This document shows, in pieces, positions 13,536 to 23,000 of a DNA stretch of 32,350 nucleotides. The notes beneath the pieces were generated by a model. That model was not told where the DNA came from. It made no database searches and saw only the letters and a list, made by a program, of their open reading frames with translations. A program made the translations under genes and the position numbers. The stretch is from an uncultured Prevotella sp. (GTDB taxonomy: Bacteria; Bacteroidota; Bacteroidia; Bacteroidales; Bacteroidaceae), in NCBI GenBank assembly GCA_947167845.1, contig CAMVJQ010000030.1:1-32350 (forward strand), written 5' to 3'. Position 1 is the first letter of the stretch. Every line of letters begins with the position of its first letter.

Positions 13536-13616
13536 TTCTCCTCCACCCCTAACCCCTCCTCCCAGGAGGAGGGGAGTCTTGAGAGGGGAAACTCTCCTCC
13601 CAGGAGGAGGGGAGTT
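13536..13616. repeat. CCACCCCTAACCCCTCC repeat with duplicated hairpin
   Basis: CCACCCCTAACCCCTCC leads into a 10-bp hairpin CCCCTCCTCC/GGAGGAGGGG (13553-13574). CCTCCCAGGAGGAGGGGAGT occurs twice with a 39-bp period (13558-13577 and 13597-13616). Confidence 0.75.
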
Positions 13617-13649
13617 GTTGGTTGGTGCTGGGGTGGAATGGACGGACGG

Positions 13650-14117
13650 TCAGTGCCTGACGAAGACGACGGTGCTGCCCGCTCTGTCGAGGGTGATGAT
13701 GGAGTCCTTCGTCACGTTCACCAGTTTGGTGTAGCCCGTCACCTCGCCCTCTTTCCTTTCGGGCTCCTCCTTGCTGTAGAGTCCCTCTTCCGAGATGACT
13801 TTCATCACGCCCTTCTTGACGAGCGTGTCGTTCTGTATCTTCCAGGTGCCGGTGAAGATGTTGCCGTCGCGGTCGACGGCAGGCTTGCCGTCTTGGGCGG
13901 GCAGGATATAGTGCTCTCTTTCGATGACCTGGCCGCTGGCCTTGAGTTGCAGGAATATCTGATAGCGGTTGCTGACACTGTCGCCTGACACACTCTCGTA
14001 GAACCATTCGCCCACGATGTTCTGCTGCCACAGTTCCGACTGCTCGTTGCCCGACTTCTTCTGCTGGCAGGCGATGACGGCCAGCGCTGTCAGGCTGATG
14101 AGGATGATCTTTTTCAT
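13650..14117 (-). CDS. small lipoprotein, lipocalin-like
   Basis: A 155-residue predicted lipoprotein. The N-terminus MKKIILISLTALAVIAC is a type II signal peptide with the lipobox ending at Cys17. The mature part reads NIVGEWFYESVSGDSVSNRYQIFLQL, then GNIFTGTWKIQNDTLVKKG and SIITLDRAGSTVVFVRH, a pattern of beta-strands and G.W motifs typical of lipocalin-like or copper-resistance NlpE-like barrels in Bacteroidales. The ligand is unknown. The start at 14117 is chosen over an in-frame 14192 because the signal peptide begins there and a promoter box lies between. It is expressed from the palindromic element shared with the divergent gene at 14299. Confidence 0.7.
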   Translation of the reverse strand: MKKIILISLTALAVIACQQKKSGNEQSELWQQNIVGEWFYESVSGDSVSNRYQIFLQLKASGQVIEREHYILPAQDGKPAVDRDGNIFTGTWKIQNDTLVKKGVMKVISEEGLYSKEEPERKEGEVTGYTKLVNVTKDSIITLDRAGSTVVFVRH

Positions 14118-14162
14118 GCTTTCTGTTTCTGATTTTGTTGAGTACATTTGTAAATATGCGTG

Positions 14163-14170
14163 CAAAAGTA
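14163..14170 (-). promoter_or_regulatory. -7 box of the lipoprotein gene
   Basis: TACTTTTG on the minus strand matches TAnnTTTG. GGTG, 19 nt upstream, falls in the left arm of the palindromic element at 14179-14255. Confidence 0.55.
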
Positions 14171-14178
14171 CAAAAAAA

Positions 14179-14255
14179 GCCACAGATGGCACCGATTTTC
14201 GAGGATTAATTCTGTGAAAATCAAAAAAACTGTGAAAATCTGTGCCGTCTGTGGC
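14179..14255. repeat. palindromic CACAGAT element, copy 2
   Basis: Arms 14179-14200 and 14234-14255 are inverted repeats agreeing at 20 of 22 positions (GCCACAGATGGCACCG against the reverse of TGTGCCGTCTGTGGC). TAnnTTTG boxes lie 8 nt (14170) and 10 nt (14266) outside the arms, as in copy 1 at 4366-4431. Confidence 0.75.
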
Positions 14256-14273
14256 TGAATATGCCTATCTTTG
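14241..14273 (+). promoter_or_regulatory. promoter of the hemolysin-III family gene
   Basis: TATCTTTG (14266-14273) is a full match; TGTG (14241-14244) in the right arm of the palindromic element lies 21 nt upstream as the probable -33 box. Confidence 0.6.
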
Positions 14274-14298
14274 TAGCGCGAAAGCAGGCTCGGCGATT

Positions 14299-14946
14299 AT
14301 GATAAGGTACACGCGGAAAGAGGAGATATGGAATGCGTCGTCTCACGGCGGCGGCATCCTGCTGGGGGTGGTGTTCGGCATCATCTTCATCGTCTGGTGC
14401 TTCCGGGCCGACAACGATTGGGCGCGGGTGGGGGTGATCCTCTATCTCTTCGGTATGCTCGGCTCGTATGTGGCCTCCACGCTCTATCACTCGATGAAGC
14501 ACCACTCGAAGTGGAAGGAGCGGCTGCGGCGGTGGGACCATGCGGCTATCTACTGGCACATCGCAGGCTCCTATTCGCCGCTGACGCTGGTGGCGCTGCG
14601 CGAGCAGGGCTACTGGGGGTGGAGCCTCTTCTCGTTTGTCTGGGCCTGTGCCATAGCGGGGACTGTCGTCAGTTTCGTCCGTCTGAAGGAGCACTCCAAT
14701 CTGGAGACGCTCTGCTTCGTCGGCATGGGCCTGAGTGTGCTCGTGGCCTTCAAGCCGCTGATCGACTCCGTCTCCACGGCCGCCGTCGCCTGGATCATCG
14801 CTGAGGGCGTCTGCTACATCACGGGGGCCGTCTTTTACTCCCTGAACAAGAAGAAGTACATGCACAGCGTGTTCCACTTCTTCGTCCTCGCCGGCTCCAT
14901 CTGTCACATCATCGCCGTGTGGGATGTGCTGATGGAATACTTATAA
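14299..14946 (+). CDS. hemolysin III family membrane protein
   Basis: A 215-residue, seven-helix inner-membrane protein of the HlyIII/YqfA (PAQR-like) family. Seen: the EEIWNASSHGGGILLGVV start typical of the family, SYVASTLYHSM with its conserved Ser and His, RRWDHAAIYWHIAGSYSPL, and the C-terminal HSVFHFFVLAGSICHIIAV; these His, Asp and Ser residues form the zinc site known in PAQR proteins. Despite the name, most bacterial members are not proven hemolysins and are thought to act in membrane lipid homeostasis. The ATG at 14299 is chosen over an in-frame one at 14242, which lies upstream of the promoter. Confidence 0.88.
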   Translation: MIRYTRKEEIWNASSHGGGILLGVVFGIIFIVWCFRADNDWARVGVILYLFGMLGSYVASTLYHSMKHHSKWKERLRRWDHAAIYWHIAGSYSPLTLVALREQGYWGWSLFSFVWACAIAGTVVSFVRLKEHSNLETLCFVGMGLSVLVAFKPLIDSVSTAAVAWIIAEGVCYITGAVFYSLNKKKYMHSVFHFFVLAGSICHIIAVWDVLMEYL

Positions 14947-15000
14947 CATTGAAGATTGAACATTGAACATTATAATAATTCATAATTCAGGATTCATAAT
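14947..15000. repeat. degenerate ATTGAACATT / TTCATAATTC repeats
   Basis: Overlapping short copies of GAACATT and TTCATAATTC fill the spacer. They resemble the low-complexity spacers near 1710, 18440 and 24040. No gene is present. Confidence 0.45.
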
Positions 15001-15010
15001 TCGGAATTTG

Positions 15011-15042
15011 TTTGGTGGTTTGGCCGAAAAGCAGTAATTTTG
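15011..15042 (+). promoter_or_regulatory. promoter of the CoA-transferase gene
   Basis: TTTG (15011-15014) and TAATTTTG (15035-15042) are exactly 20 nt apart; the leader before the ATG at 15072 is about 22 nt. Confidence 0.75.
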
Positions 15043-15071
15043 CACGCAAAATTTGCAAATTTAACATATTT

Positions 15072-16577
15072 ATGGCTTATACACGTATGACCGCTGCAGA
15101 GGCTGCAGCGCTGATTAAGAATGGCGACCATATCGCCATGAGTGGTTTCACACCGGCAGGTGTGGCCAAGGCAACAACAAAGGAGTTAGCAAAGATAGCA
15201 GTGGCTGAGCACGAGGCTGGCCGCGAGTTCAAGGTGGCCATCTTCACGGGTGCCTCCACGGGACAGTCGACGGACGGCGACCTGGCCAATGCCCAGGCCA
15301 TCCTGTATCGTGCTCCCTACACGACTAACCCTGACTTCCGCAAGCACGTGAACCTGGGCGAGATTCCCTACAACGACCTGCACCTGAGCCACATGGCACA
15401 GGAACTGCGCTATGGCTTCTACGGAGATGTGGACTGGGCCATCCTCGAGGTGTGCGACATCGAGGAGGCAGGCAGTGACTATCACGTCTATCTGACGGCT
15501 GCGGGAGGCATCTCTCCGACGGCGGCCCGTCTGGCCAAGCACGTCATCCTGGAACTCAACTCGTTCCACAACCCCAATGCGAAGTTCATCCACGATGTCT
15601 ATGAGCCCCTCGACCCTCCTTACCGCAAGGCCATCCCCATCGAGCACGTCGGCGACCGCATCGGTAAGCCGTATGTCTCCATCCCGAAGGAGAAAGTGGC
15701 CGGTGTCGTGGAGTGCAACATCCCCGATGAGGCCCGTGCCTTCAAGGACAGCGACCCCGTGACGGACAAGATCGGCTTCCTGACGGCTGAGTTCCTCGTG
15801 GATGAGATGCACAAGGGCCGCATCCCACGCGAGTTCCTGCCCCTGCAGAGCGGTGTGGGCTCGACGGCCAACGCCATCCTCGGCGCACTGGGTGCCGACA
15901 AGCACGTGCCCGACTTCAACATTTATACGGAGGTGATTCAGAACTCTGTGATTGATATGATGCTCAGCGGCCGCGTGAAGGACGCCTCGGCCTGCTCGCT
16001 GACCGTGTCGAACGAGTGCCTGATGCAGGTCTACGACAATATGGACTATATGAAGAATCACCTGACGCTGCGCCAGAGCGAGATCTCCAACTCGCCCGAG
16101 ATCATCCGCCGACTGGGCGTCATCGCCATCAATACGGCTATCGAGGCCGACCTCTATGGCAATGTGAACTCTACTCATATCAGCGGAACGAAGATGATGA
16201 ACGGCATCGGCGGCAGCGGCGACTTCATCCGCAACGCCTACCTCTCTATATTTACATGTCCATCGGTGGCCAAGGGCGGCGTGATCTCTTCCATCGTGCC
16301 CTTCGTCTCTCACCAGGACAGTTCAGAGCACGACGTGAACATCATCGTGACGGAGCAGGGCATCGCCGACCTGCGCGGCAAGAGTCCTGCACAGCGTGCC
16401 GAGTGCATCATTGAGAATTGCGCTCATCCCGACTACAAGCAGTTGCTCTGGGACTATCTGAAGATTTCGAAGATGGGGCAGACGCGTCACAACCTGCCCG
16501 CTGCCTTCGCTATGCACGACACGCTGGCTCGCAAGGGCGACATGCGGCTGACGGACTTCGCCGAGTACGTGAAGTGA
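15072..16577 (+). CDS. acetyl-CoA hydrolase / acetate CoA-transferase
   Basis: A 501-residue class I CoA-transferase of the acetyl-CoA hydrolase family (Cat1, AarC, SucC-like). It would exchange CoA between succinyl-CoA, or another acyl-CoA, and acetate, a step in the acetate and succinate fermentation of Bacteroidales. Seen: MSGFTPAGVAK and an oxyanion-loop GVGSTANAILGAL, followed by YTEVIQ, whose Glu287 is the expected CoA-thioester nucleophile. The C-terminal STHISGTKMMNGIGGSGDF and IIVTEQGIADLRG are also family signatures. The in-frame start at 15012 is rejected because the promoter lies downstream of it. The stop TGA overlaps the GTG start of the ketosynthase gene by 4 bases (GTGA), so the two are translationally coupled. 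Confidence 0.9.
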   Translation: MAYTRMTAAEAAALIKNGDHIAMSGFTPAGVAKATTKELAKIAVAEHEAGREFKVAIFTGASTGQSTDGDLANAQAILYRAPYTTNPDFRKHVNLGEIPYNDLHLSHMAQELRYGFYGDVDWAILEVCDIEEAGSDYHVYLTAAGGISPTAARLAKHVILELNSFHNPNAKFIHDVYEPLDPPYRKAIPIEHVGDRIGKPYVSIPKEKVAGVVECNIPDEARAFKDSDPVTDKIGFLTAEFLVDEMHKGRIPREFLPLQSGVGSTANAILGALGADKHVPDFNIYTEVIQNSVIDMMLSGRVKDASACSLTVSNECLMQVYDNMDYMKNHLTLRQSEISNSPEIIRRLGVIAINTAIEADLYGNVNSTHISGTKMMNGIGGSGDFIRNAYLSIFTCPSVAKGGVISSIVPFVSHQDSSEHDVNIIVTEQGIADLRGKSPAQRAECIIENCAHPDYKQLLWDYLKISKMGQTRHNLPAAFAMHDTLARKGDMRLTDFAEYVK

Positions 16578-18445
16578 TCTACAAGATAGCAGACAATATC
16601 CTGTCGCCCCTGGGCGAGACAACAGAGCAGAACTATCAGGCAGTGATGGCTGGTAGTTCTGCTTTAAAGCGTTATGACCATCTGTGGGATATCCCAGAAC
16701 CATTCTCTGCTGCCCTGTTCTCGGACGAGCAGAACCGGAGTCTGGCGATTGACGGTCTGACGCGATTTGAGTCGTTGGTAGTGCGCTCCGTCCGTCAGGC
16801 GCTGGCTTCGGTGACTTTCGATGTGGCGGGCCGCAATGTGGCCTTCATCCTCAGTACGACCAAGGCCAATGTGGGGGCGCACGGGGGTGAGAAGGCGCAG
16901 GGGCGCGGGGGTACGAGGTGCGAGGGTGCGATAAATCCCGGTGAGAGTGCCAGGCGCATAGCGCGGGTGCTGGGGCTGACGACGACACCCGTCGTGGTGT
17001 GCAATGCCTGTGTGTCGGGCCTCTCGGCCATGATCCTCGCTTCCCGTCTGCTGGAGCAGCGACAGTATGACTATGCCGTCGTGTGCGGTGCCGACGTGCT
17101 CAGCCGTTTCGTGATGTCGGGCTTCCTGTCGCTGAAGTCGGTATCGGCATCGTCGTGCCGTCCTTTCGATATCGACCGCCAGGGGCTGAACCTGGGCGAG
17201 GCGGCGGCAACCGTCGTACTGGGCAGAGACCGTGGCGGGTGGGCGATACGGGCCGGAGCCGTCAGGAATGACGCCTTCGACATCACGGCGCCCTCGAAAA
17301 AGGGAGAGGGCGCTTTCAGGGCTTTGGAGTCAGTCATGCAGGATGTGGCGGACGACGAGTTGGCGCTCCTGAATGCCCACGGTGTCGCCACGCTGTTTAT
17401 GGACCAGATGGAGTCGGTGGCCATCAGTCGGGCCGGACTGGCAGATGTGCCTGTCAATAGTCTGAAAGGTTATTTCGGCCATACGCTGGGTGCAGCCGGT
17501 GTGCTGGAGACGGTTCTGACGATGTATGCCATGGAGCGGGGCGTCGTCATTGGGACAGCCGGCTTTCAGGAACTGGGCGTGTCAGAGCACATCGAGGTGT
17601 CGGCACAGCATCAGGCTTCGGATAAACACTGTTTCATCAAGATGCTCTCTGGCTTCGGCGGCTGCAATGCAGCGCTGCTGGTTGGAGATTTTCGGGGGCG
17701 CGAAGGTACGGAGGTACGGAGGTACGAGGATAGTACCAGCTCAGAAGGTCATCTCGCCCCCCCGCGCCCCCGTACCCCCGAAAATGTCACCCATCGGGTA
17801 GTAATCACACCAACAGGTGTCACAGTGGATGGTGAGCAGATGGAATGCCAGTCCACTGGGAAGGGTCTGCTGACAGAACTCTATAAGAAAGCGGTAGGTG
17901 ACTATCCCCGCTACTATAAGATGGATATGCTATGCCGGCTTGGGTTCATCGCCTCCGAACTGCTGATCAGGCAGGAGGGCATGGATGTAGGGGGGAGCGA
18001 AGTTGCGGGGGCGCGGGGGAGCGAGAATAGTTCAGAATGGCAGAATCAGCCGCAGGTCATTTCTCGCCCCTCCGTACCCCCGTACCCCCGCACCCCCGAA
18101 ATCAGCCGTCCCTCCCGTGCCGTCGTGCTCTTCAACCGCTCCTCGTCGATACATGCCGATGAGGCCTATCAGGAGTCGATAAGTGATGTGGAGAACTACT
18201 ATCCCAGTCCGGCCTTGTTCGTCTATACCCTGCCCAGCATCGTGACGGGCGAGATAGCCATCCGTAACGGCTATCATGGCGAGACATCGTTCTATATTCT
18301 GCCGCAGCGCGACGCAGCCCTGATGGCGCAGATACAGCAGGCCACACTGCAGGACGCGACTGTCGACAGCATGATCACAGGCTGGCTGGACTATGAGGAC
18401 GAGACGCACTTTGAAGCCGAACTGTATATAATGCATAATGCATAA
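16574..18445 (+). CDS. beta-ketoacyl synthase fused to a degenerate ketosynthase half
   Basis: A 623-residue protein starting at GTG 16574, four bases inside the previous gene. Residues 1-370 are a thiolase-fold ketosynthase with a complete triad: Cys146 in CNACVSG, His269 in NAHGVAT and His303 in KGYFGHTLGAAG; the core ends with SGFGGCNAALLVG. It should extend an acyl chain by decarboxylative condensation. Residues 405-470 hold YKKAVGDYPRYYKMDML, and 513-623 resemble the N-half of a ketosynthase (VLFNRSSSIHADEAYQE, PSIVTGEIAIRNGYHGETSFYIL) but lack the active cysteine. This is like chain-length-factor partners, which in aryl-polyene or related pathways are usually separate proteins. Three G/C-rich repeat arrays form the linkers (residues 100-121, 373-404 and 473-509). 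No acyl carrier protein is nearby. The product is unknown. Confidence 0.7.
   Translation: MIYKIADNILSPLGETTEQNYQAVMAGSSALKRYDHLWDIPEPFSAALFSDEQNRSLAIDGLTRFESLVVRSVRQALASVTFDVAGRNVAFILSTTKANVGAHGGEKAQGRGGTRCEGAINPGESARRIARVLGLTTTPVVVCNACVSGLSAMILASRLLEQRQYDYAVVCGADVLSRFVMSGFLSLKSVSASSCRPFDIDRQGLNLGEAAATVVLGRDRGGWAIRAGAVRNDAFDITAPSKKGEGAFRALESVMQDVADDELALLNAHGVATLFMDQMESVAISRAGLADVPVNSLKGYFGHTLGAAGVLETVLTMYAMERGVVIGTAGFQELGVSEHIEVSAQHQASDKHCFIKMLSGFGGCNAALLVGDFRGREGTEVRRYEDSTSSEGHLAPPRPRTPENVTHRVVITPTGVTVDGEQMECQSTGKGLLTELYKKAVGDYPRYYKMDMLCRLGFIASELLIRQEGMDVGGSEVAGARGSENSSEWQNQPQVISRPSVPPYPRTPEISRPSRAVVLFNRSSSIHADEAYQESISDVENYYPSPALFVYTLPSIVTGEIAIRNGYHGETSFYILPQRDAALMAQIQQATLQDATVDSMITGWLDYEDETHFEAELYIMHNA
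16871..16936 (+). repeat. G-rich repeat array 1 in the ketosynthase gene
   Basis: Units like GGGGGCGC, GGGGGTGA and GGTGCGAG encode GAHGGEKAQGRGGTRCEGA in the ketosynthase core before the active cysteine. Related ketosynthases have only a short loop here. Confidence 0.6.
17692..17785. repeat. G-rich repeat array 2, inverted pair
   Basis: The left side has CGGGGGCGCGAAGGTACGG and further GGTACGGA units ending in GAG; the right side begins CTCGCC and continues with CGCCCCCGTACCCCCG. The two sides form an imperfect inverted repeat around a 29-nt centre. It lies exactly at the end of the ketosynthase core. Confidence 0.65.
17990..18100. repeat. G-rich repeat array 3, inverted pair
   Basis: GGGGGGAGCG...GAGCGAGAA on the left is mirrored by TTCTCGCCCCTCCGTACC and two CGTACCCC/CGCACCCC units on the right, around a 25-30 nt centre. 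It separates the middle segment from the degenerate ketosynthase half. Confidence 0.65.
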
Positions 18446-18525
18446 TTAAGAGTTAAGATTTGAGAAAAAAAGAGAGGCGGCAGCAAATTCTTCATTCTTC
18501 ATTCTTCATTTTTCATTAAATTTCG
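18446..18525. repeat. TTCATTC tandem repeat upstream of cysS
   Basis: Three copies of TTCTTCATTC-like units (18489-18518) follow ATAATGCATAATTAAGAG. This is low-complexity spacer of the type seen elsewhere in the window. Confidence 0.45.
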
Positions 18526-18533
18526 TAATTTTG
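18526..18533 (+). promoter_or_regulatory. -7 box of cysS
   Basis: TAATTTTG matches TAnnTTTG 21 nt before the cysS ATG. The -33 region (TTCT) is poor, being occupied by the TTCATTC repeat. Confidence 0.5.
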
Positions 18534-18553
18534 CACCGCTAAACGTTTAGAAT

Positions 18554-20080
18554 ATGGAATCAAAACTGGTTATTTATAATACGCTGACGCGGCAGAAGGA
18601 GCGGTTTGAGCCTCTGCACGCACCGAATGTAGGCATGTATGTGTGTGGTCCGACGGTCTATGGCGACCCCCATCTGGGGCATGCCCGTCCCGCTATCACC
18701 TTCGACGTGGTGTTCCGCTATCTGAAACATCTGGGATATAAAGTAAGGTACGTGCGTAACATCACCGATGTAGGCCATCTGGAGCACGATGCCGACGAGG
18801 GTGAGGACAAGATTGCCAAGAAGGCACGGCTGGAACAGTTGGAGCCGATGGAGATTGCCCAGTACTACACCAACCGCTACCATCAGGCGATGGACGCGAT
18901 GAATGTGCTGCGCCCCTCGATCGAGCCCCATGCCACAGGCCACATCATCGAGCAGCAGCAACTGGTACAGCAAATTCTGGACCGTGGCTTCGCCTATGAG
19001 TCGAACGGGAGTATCTATTTCGACATCGAAGCCTATAATAAGAAGTATAAGTACGGCATCCTTTCCGGTCGCTCATTGGAGAATATCAAGGATGCCAGCC
19101 GTGAACTCGACGGGGTGGGCGAGAAGCGCCATCAGGCCGACTTCGCCCTGTGGAAGAAGGCGCAGCCCGAGCATATCATGCGATGGCCAAGTCCCTGGAG
19201 CGACGGTTTCCCAGGCTGGCACTGTGAGTGTACGGCGATGGGACGTAAGTATCTGGGCGAGGAGTTCGATATCCACGGTGGTGGGATGGACCTCGTGTTC
19301 CCCCACCATGAGTGTGAGATAGCCCAGGCCGTCGGCTCGATGGGGCATCAGGCCGTGAAGTACTGGATGCACAACAACATGATCACCATCAACGGTCAGA
19401 AGATGGGTAAGTCGCTTGGTAACTTTATTACCCTGGAGCAGTTCTTCACGGGCAACCACGAGAAGTTGGAGAAGGCCTACTCGCCGATGACCATCCGCTT
19501 CTTCATCCTCTCCGCCCACTATCGCGGCACGGTGGACTTCTCAAACGAGGCCCTGCTGGCTGCGGAGAAGGGACTGGAGAAACTGCTGAACGCCATCGCC
19601 GATCTCGACCGGATTAACCCCACCCCGACCCCTCCCCTAAAAGGGGCTGGGAATGCTAATGGGTGCGACCCCGAGACGGAGCGCATCGTCAAAGCCCTCC
19701 GTCAGAAGTGCTACGACGCGATGAACGACGACTTCGCCACGCCGCAGGTAATCAGCCATCTGTTTGAGGCCGCGACGGTGGTGAACAGACTCATCGACCA
19801 TAAGGCCACCATCTGTGCCGACTGTCTGAAGGAACTCAAGGAGACGATGCGCCTCTTTGCCTTCGACATACTTGGTTTGACTGCCGCTCAGGCAGCGGGC
19901 ACTAACGAGGCCCGTGAGGAAGCCTTCGGCAAGGTGGTCGACATGGTGCTTGAACTCCGCGCGAAGGCCAAGGCCGACAAGGACTGGGCCACCAGCGACA
20001 AGATACGTGACGAACTCGCCGCTGCCGGTTTCGAGGTGAAGGACACTAAGGACGGTGTCACCTGGAAACTGAACAAGTGA
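18554..20080 (+). CDS. cysS: cysteinyl-tRNA synthetase
   Basis: A class I aminoacyl-tRNA synthetase that charges tRNA-Cys. Seen: 508 residues; [19 protein letters not shown] with the first zinc cysteine and the HIGH-type motif; [10 protein letters not shown] and [15 protein letters not shown] with the other zinc ligands; KMGKSLGNF as the KMSKS motif; and the C-terminal DALR helical domain. At residues 355-366, between the catalytic and anticodon-binding domains ([16 protein letters not shown]), a CCCC-rich dispersed repeat (19616-19651) is in frame. The site is a flexible linker, so function is probably kept. The stop lies 12 nt before the hybrid sensor gene, so the two are likely co-transcribed. 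Confidence 0.95.
   Translation: MESKLVIYNTLTRQKERFEPLHAPNVGMYVCGPTVYGDPHLGHARPAITFDVVFRYLKHLGYKVRYVRNITDVGHLEHDADEGEDKIAKKARLEQLEPMEIAQYYTNRYHQAMDAMNVLRPSIEPHATGHIIEQQQLVQQILDRGFAYESNGSIYFDIEAYNKKYKYGILSGRSLENIKDASRELDGVGEKRHQADFALWKKAQPEHIMRWPSPWSDGFPGWHCECTAMGRKYLGEEFDIHGGGMDLVFPHHECEIAQAVGSMGHQAVKYWMHNNMITINGQKMGKSLGNFITLEQFFTGNHEKLEKAYSPMTIRFFILSAHYRGTVDFSNEALLAAEKGLEKLLNAIADLDRINPTPTPPLKGAGNANGCDPETERIVKALRQKCYDAMNDDFATPQVISHLFEAATVVNRLIDHKATICADCLKELKETMRLFAFDILGLTAAQAAGTNEAREEAFGKVVDMVLELRAKAKADKDWATSDKIRDELAAAGFEVKDTKDGVTWKLNK
19616..19651. repeat. CCCCACCCC...AGGGG repeat inside cysS
   Basis: ACCCCACCCCGACCCCTCCC followed by CTAAAAGGGGCTGGG is a copy of the intergenic repeats at 13451-13486 and 13536-13616, here translated as [12 protein letters not shown]. 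Confidence 0.7.
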
Positions 20081-20092
20081 TCTGGAATCGCG

Positions 20093-23000
20093 ATGCGACG
20101 GGGTCCTCTTCTGGTGATTCTGCTTCTGCTGTCCCTCCTGGCTTTTGGTCAGGCGGGGCAGTTCATTCCGTCGGAGCGCTTCTCCAGCGGACTTATCAAT
20201 GACATCTGCCAGGACAAATACGGTTACATCTGGATAGCGACGGAAAACGGGCTGAACAAGTTCGACGGCTATCGCTTTACGACCTATCTTTCACACCCCG
20301 ATGACACGACGACGCTGAAAAGCAACATCGTGACCAGCCTCTATTGCGACAGGAAAGGGCAGTTGTGGGTGGGCTGCCGCCTGGGGCTCTCGCGCTACAA
20401 CTACGCCACCGACCGTTTCGAGCATTGCGTCTTCCCCTCGTCAGCCTCCCCGCGTGTGAACCCTATCCTGGAGCGGAAGAATGGCGAGTTCCTGGTGGGC
20501 ACATCAGGCCGGGGGCTCTATGTGCTCTCGGGCGATATTCCCTCCGCTGACGCTTCGTCTACCCGTAGCCTTTTGCTGGAGAAGGTGCCCGACGGCTATA
20601 CCTCAGCGTCTGGCAACTGGTATTTCAACCAGATGATAGAGGATAGCAAGGGCCGCTTTTGGAAGTGCGGCTATGGCGAGGAGGTGACGATGCGCGATGC
20701 GGCAGGCGTACACCAGTTCTTTATCCGGCAGGGCATTGTGGTGAGGATGGTGGAGTCGGAAGGCGACATCCTGGTGATCTGCCAGCACGGCATCTGCCGC
20801 TATTATGGCGGGCAGATGGCTGACGCCGGCATCGACCTGTCGGCACTTGGCAGTGATGATGTCGTCATCAGCAGTGCGTTCCAGAGCAGCAGTGGACATA
20901 TATATATAGGTACGCGAGGCGACGGCCTCTTCGTGCTGGAGAAGGGCAGCCGACGGCTGGAGCGGGTGGAGTGCAGCCTGAACGGCATGGACCTGAACAC
21001 GGCGAAGATCTGGTGCATCCGCGAGGACAGTCACGGCAATCTCTGGCTCGGGTGTCAGTCGAAAGGGCTGGTGATGATTCCCCGTGTCCAGCCGCAGTTC
21101 TCGTCGTGGAGTTTCTCTTCGCAAGGCTATCGCATCAGTTCCACGGTGACCTCGGTCTGTGAAGGCGATCAGGGTGTCGTCTGGGCCGTCGTCCAGGGCA
21201 GTGGCGTCTATGGTTTCAACAAGAGCGGCCATATCGTGGCCCATCCGGCTTCGCCCCCGTCGTCGGAGTTTATGTATCGCGACAAGAAGGGTCGCTACTG
21301 GATAGGCAACAACGAAGCCCTGTATGCCTACGACCCGCTGACGGGCCACTCGCAGCGCCAGGTGTCGTTTGTCTGTGAGAAACTGAATGATATGACCGAC
21401 TCGGGCGACGGCCTCCTGTTCATCTCCACCTATTCTCGCGGTTTCAGCGTCTATAATCCGGCAGACCATTCGTTCAGGAATTATCTCTCGACCCAGACTG
21501 ACCCCGTGAAAGGCCAACTCCACAACAACTGGATCCTGGCGATGATGCCCGACAGCAAAGGGCGCATCTGGATGGCCACGTCGGCGGGTGTCTCGTGCTA
21601 CGACCCCCAGCGCGACAATTTCCGGCCGTATGGCTGGGATTTCCTGCTCAACGAAAAGATGTGCTATTCGCTCTGCGAGATGCGCAACGGCAACATCCTG
21701 ATAGGTACGGATCAGGGCCTCTTCGAGTATCATCCGGGCGACCGGGAGGCGGTGCGCTTCCCCTACGGTGACGCCCTGGCCACGAAGGTGGTCGGCTATA
21801 TCGTGGAGGCCAATGACGGCAACATCTGGTGCGCTACCTCCATGGGCATCTGGCAGTTCGACCACCGTAGGAAACAGTTTGTGGGACACGTGAATGGCAA
21901 TGGCCTGACGACCAGGGAATACGTGAACGGCGTGGGTATGCACAGCGACAACGACATGGTCTATTTTGCCAACAACGACGGGCTGACGGTGTTCGACGCA
22001 TCTAGGGTGACGGGTAGCCATAAAGACCTGCCGCCTGTCAGACTGACAGGCTTCTTCATAGCCGGCAGTCCGGTCAGCGCGCTGACGGAGTCGGACGGCA
22101 GACAGGTGGCCGAGGGCCCTGTCATTGAGACAGATGACTATCAGGTGTCGTATCTCGACAACAGCATCACCCTGGAGTTCTCACTGCTCGACTTCGTGAG
22201 TCCCCACAACATCATCTATGAATATCGCATCAATGGGGCGAAGTGGCAGCAGACACCCGAGAGCCAGAACAGCATCTCGCTGAGCCATCTGCAGCCCGGC
22301 ACCTACGATATAGAGGTGAGGGCCCTGTCAGCGGGTGTCAGTTCAGCCGTGAAGACCATCACCGTCCGTGTGTTGCCGCCCTGGTATCGCTCAGGTTGGG
22401 CATACAGCATCTATCTGCTGGTGGCCCTCAGTATCATCGGCGTGGTACTGCTGTTGCTGAAGCGCAGTGCCCGTCAGCACATGGACGAGGAGAAAATGAA
22501 GTTCCTCATCAATGCCACCCACGACATCCGTTCGCCGCTGACCCTCATCATGGGGCCGCTGTCCAAACTGAAAGCACTCGTCGGTGAGGGCGAGGGCAAG
22601 GGTTATGTGGAGACCATCGACCGCAATGCCCAGCGACTGATGCTGCTCGTCAACCAGATACTCGACGAGCGTCGCATCGACAAGAACCAGATGCAGTTGC
22701 ACTGCCGGGAGACGAATATGGTGGATTTCATCAGTGGCATCTGCCGACTCTACCAGTACAATGCCAGCCAGCGCGGCATCACGTTCACCTTCGAGCATGC
22801 GAAGAACCATGTGCCGGCATGGATCGACCGGATCAATTTCGACAAAGTCATCTCCAACCTGCTCTCGAATGCCTTCAAATACACTTTCGATGGCGGCGAG
22901 GTGAAGGTCATACTCTGTGAGACGGAGAAAGATGTGGAGATACAGGTGGTGGACAATGGTGTCGGCATCCGTGAGGAGGATACGGAGCGCCTGTTCGACC

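Larger units (their letters stand above)
13281..13649. other. gene-free spacer rich in repeats
   Basis: No gene is seen. It contains imperfect ACAGGCTCCT copies (13385-13442), a perfect 16-bp palindrome CCTATTTATAAATAGG (13506-13521), and two oppositely oriented clusters of the CCCCTAACCCCTCC repeat. It marks the right border of the accessory stretch. Confidence 0.5.

Noticed and set aside
13441..13616. Possible CRISPR array in the G/C-rich repeats
   Set aside because: The units are palindromic, vary in length and lack unique spacers of constant size; no cas genes are present.
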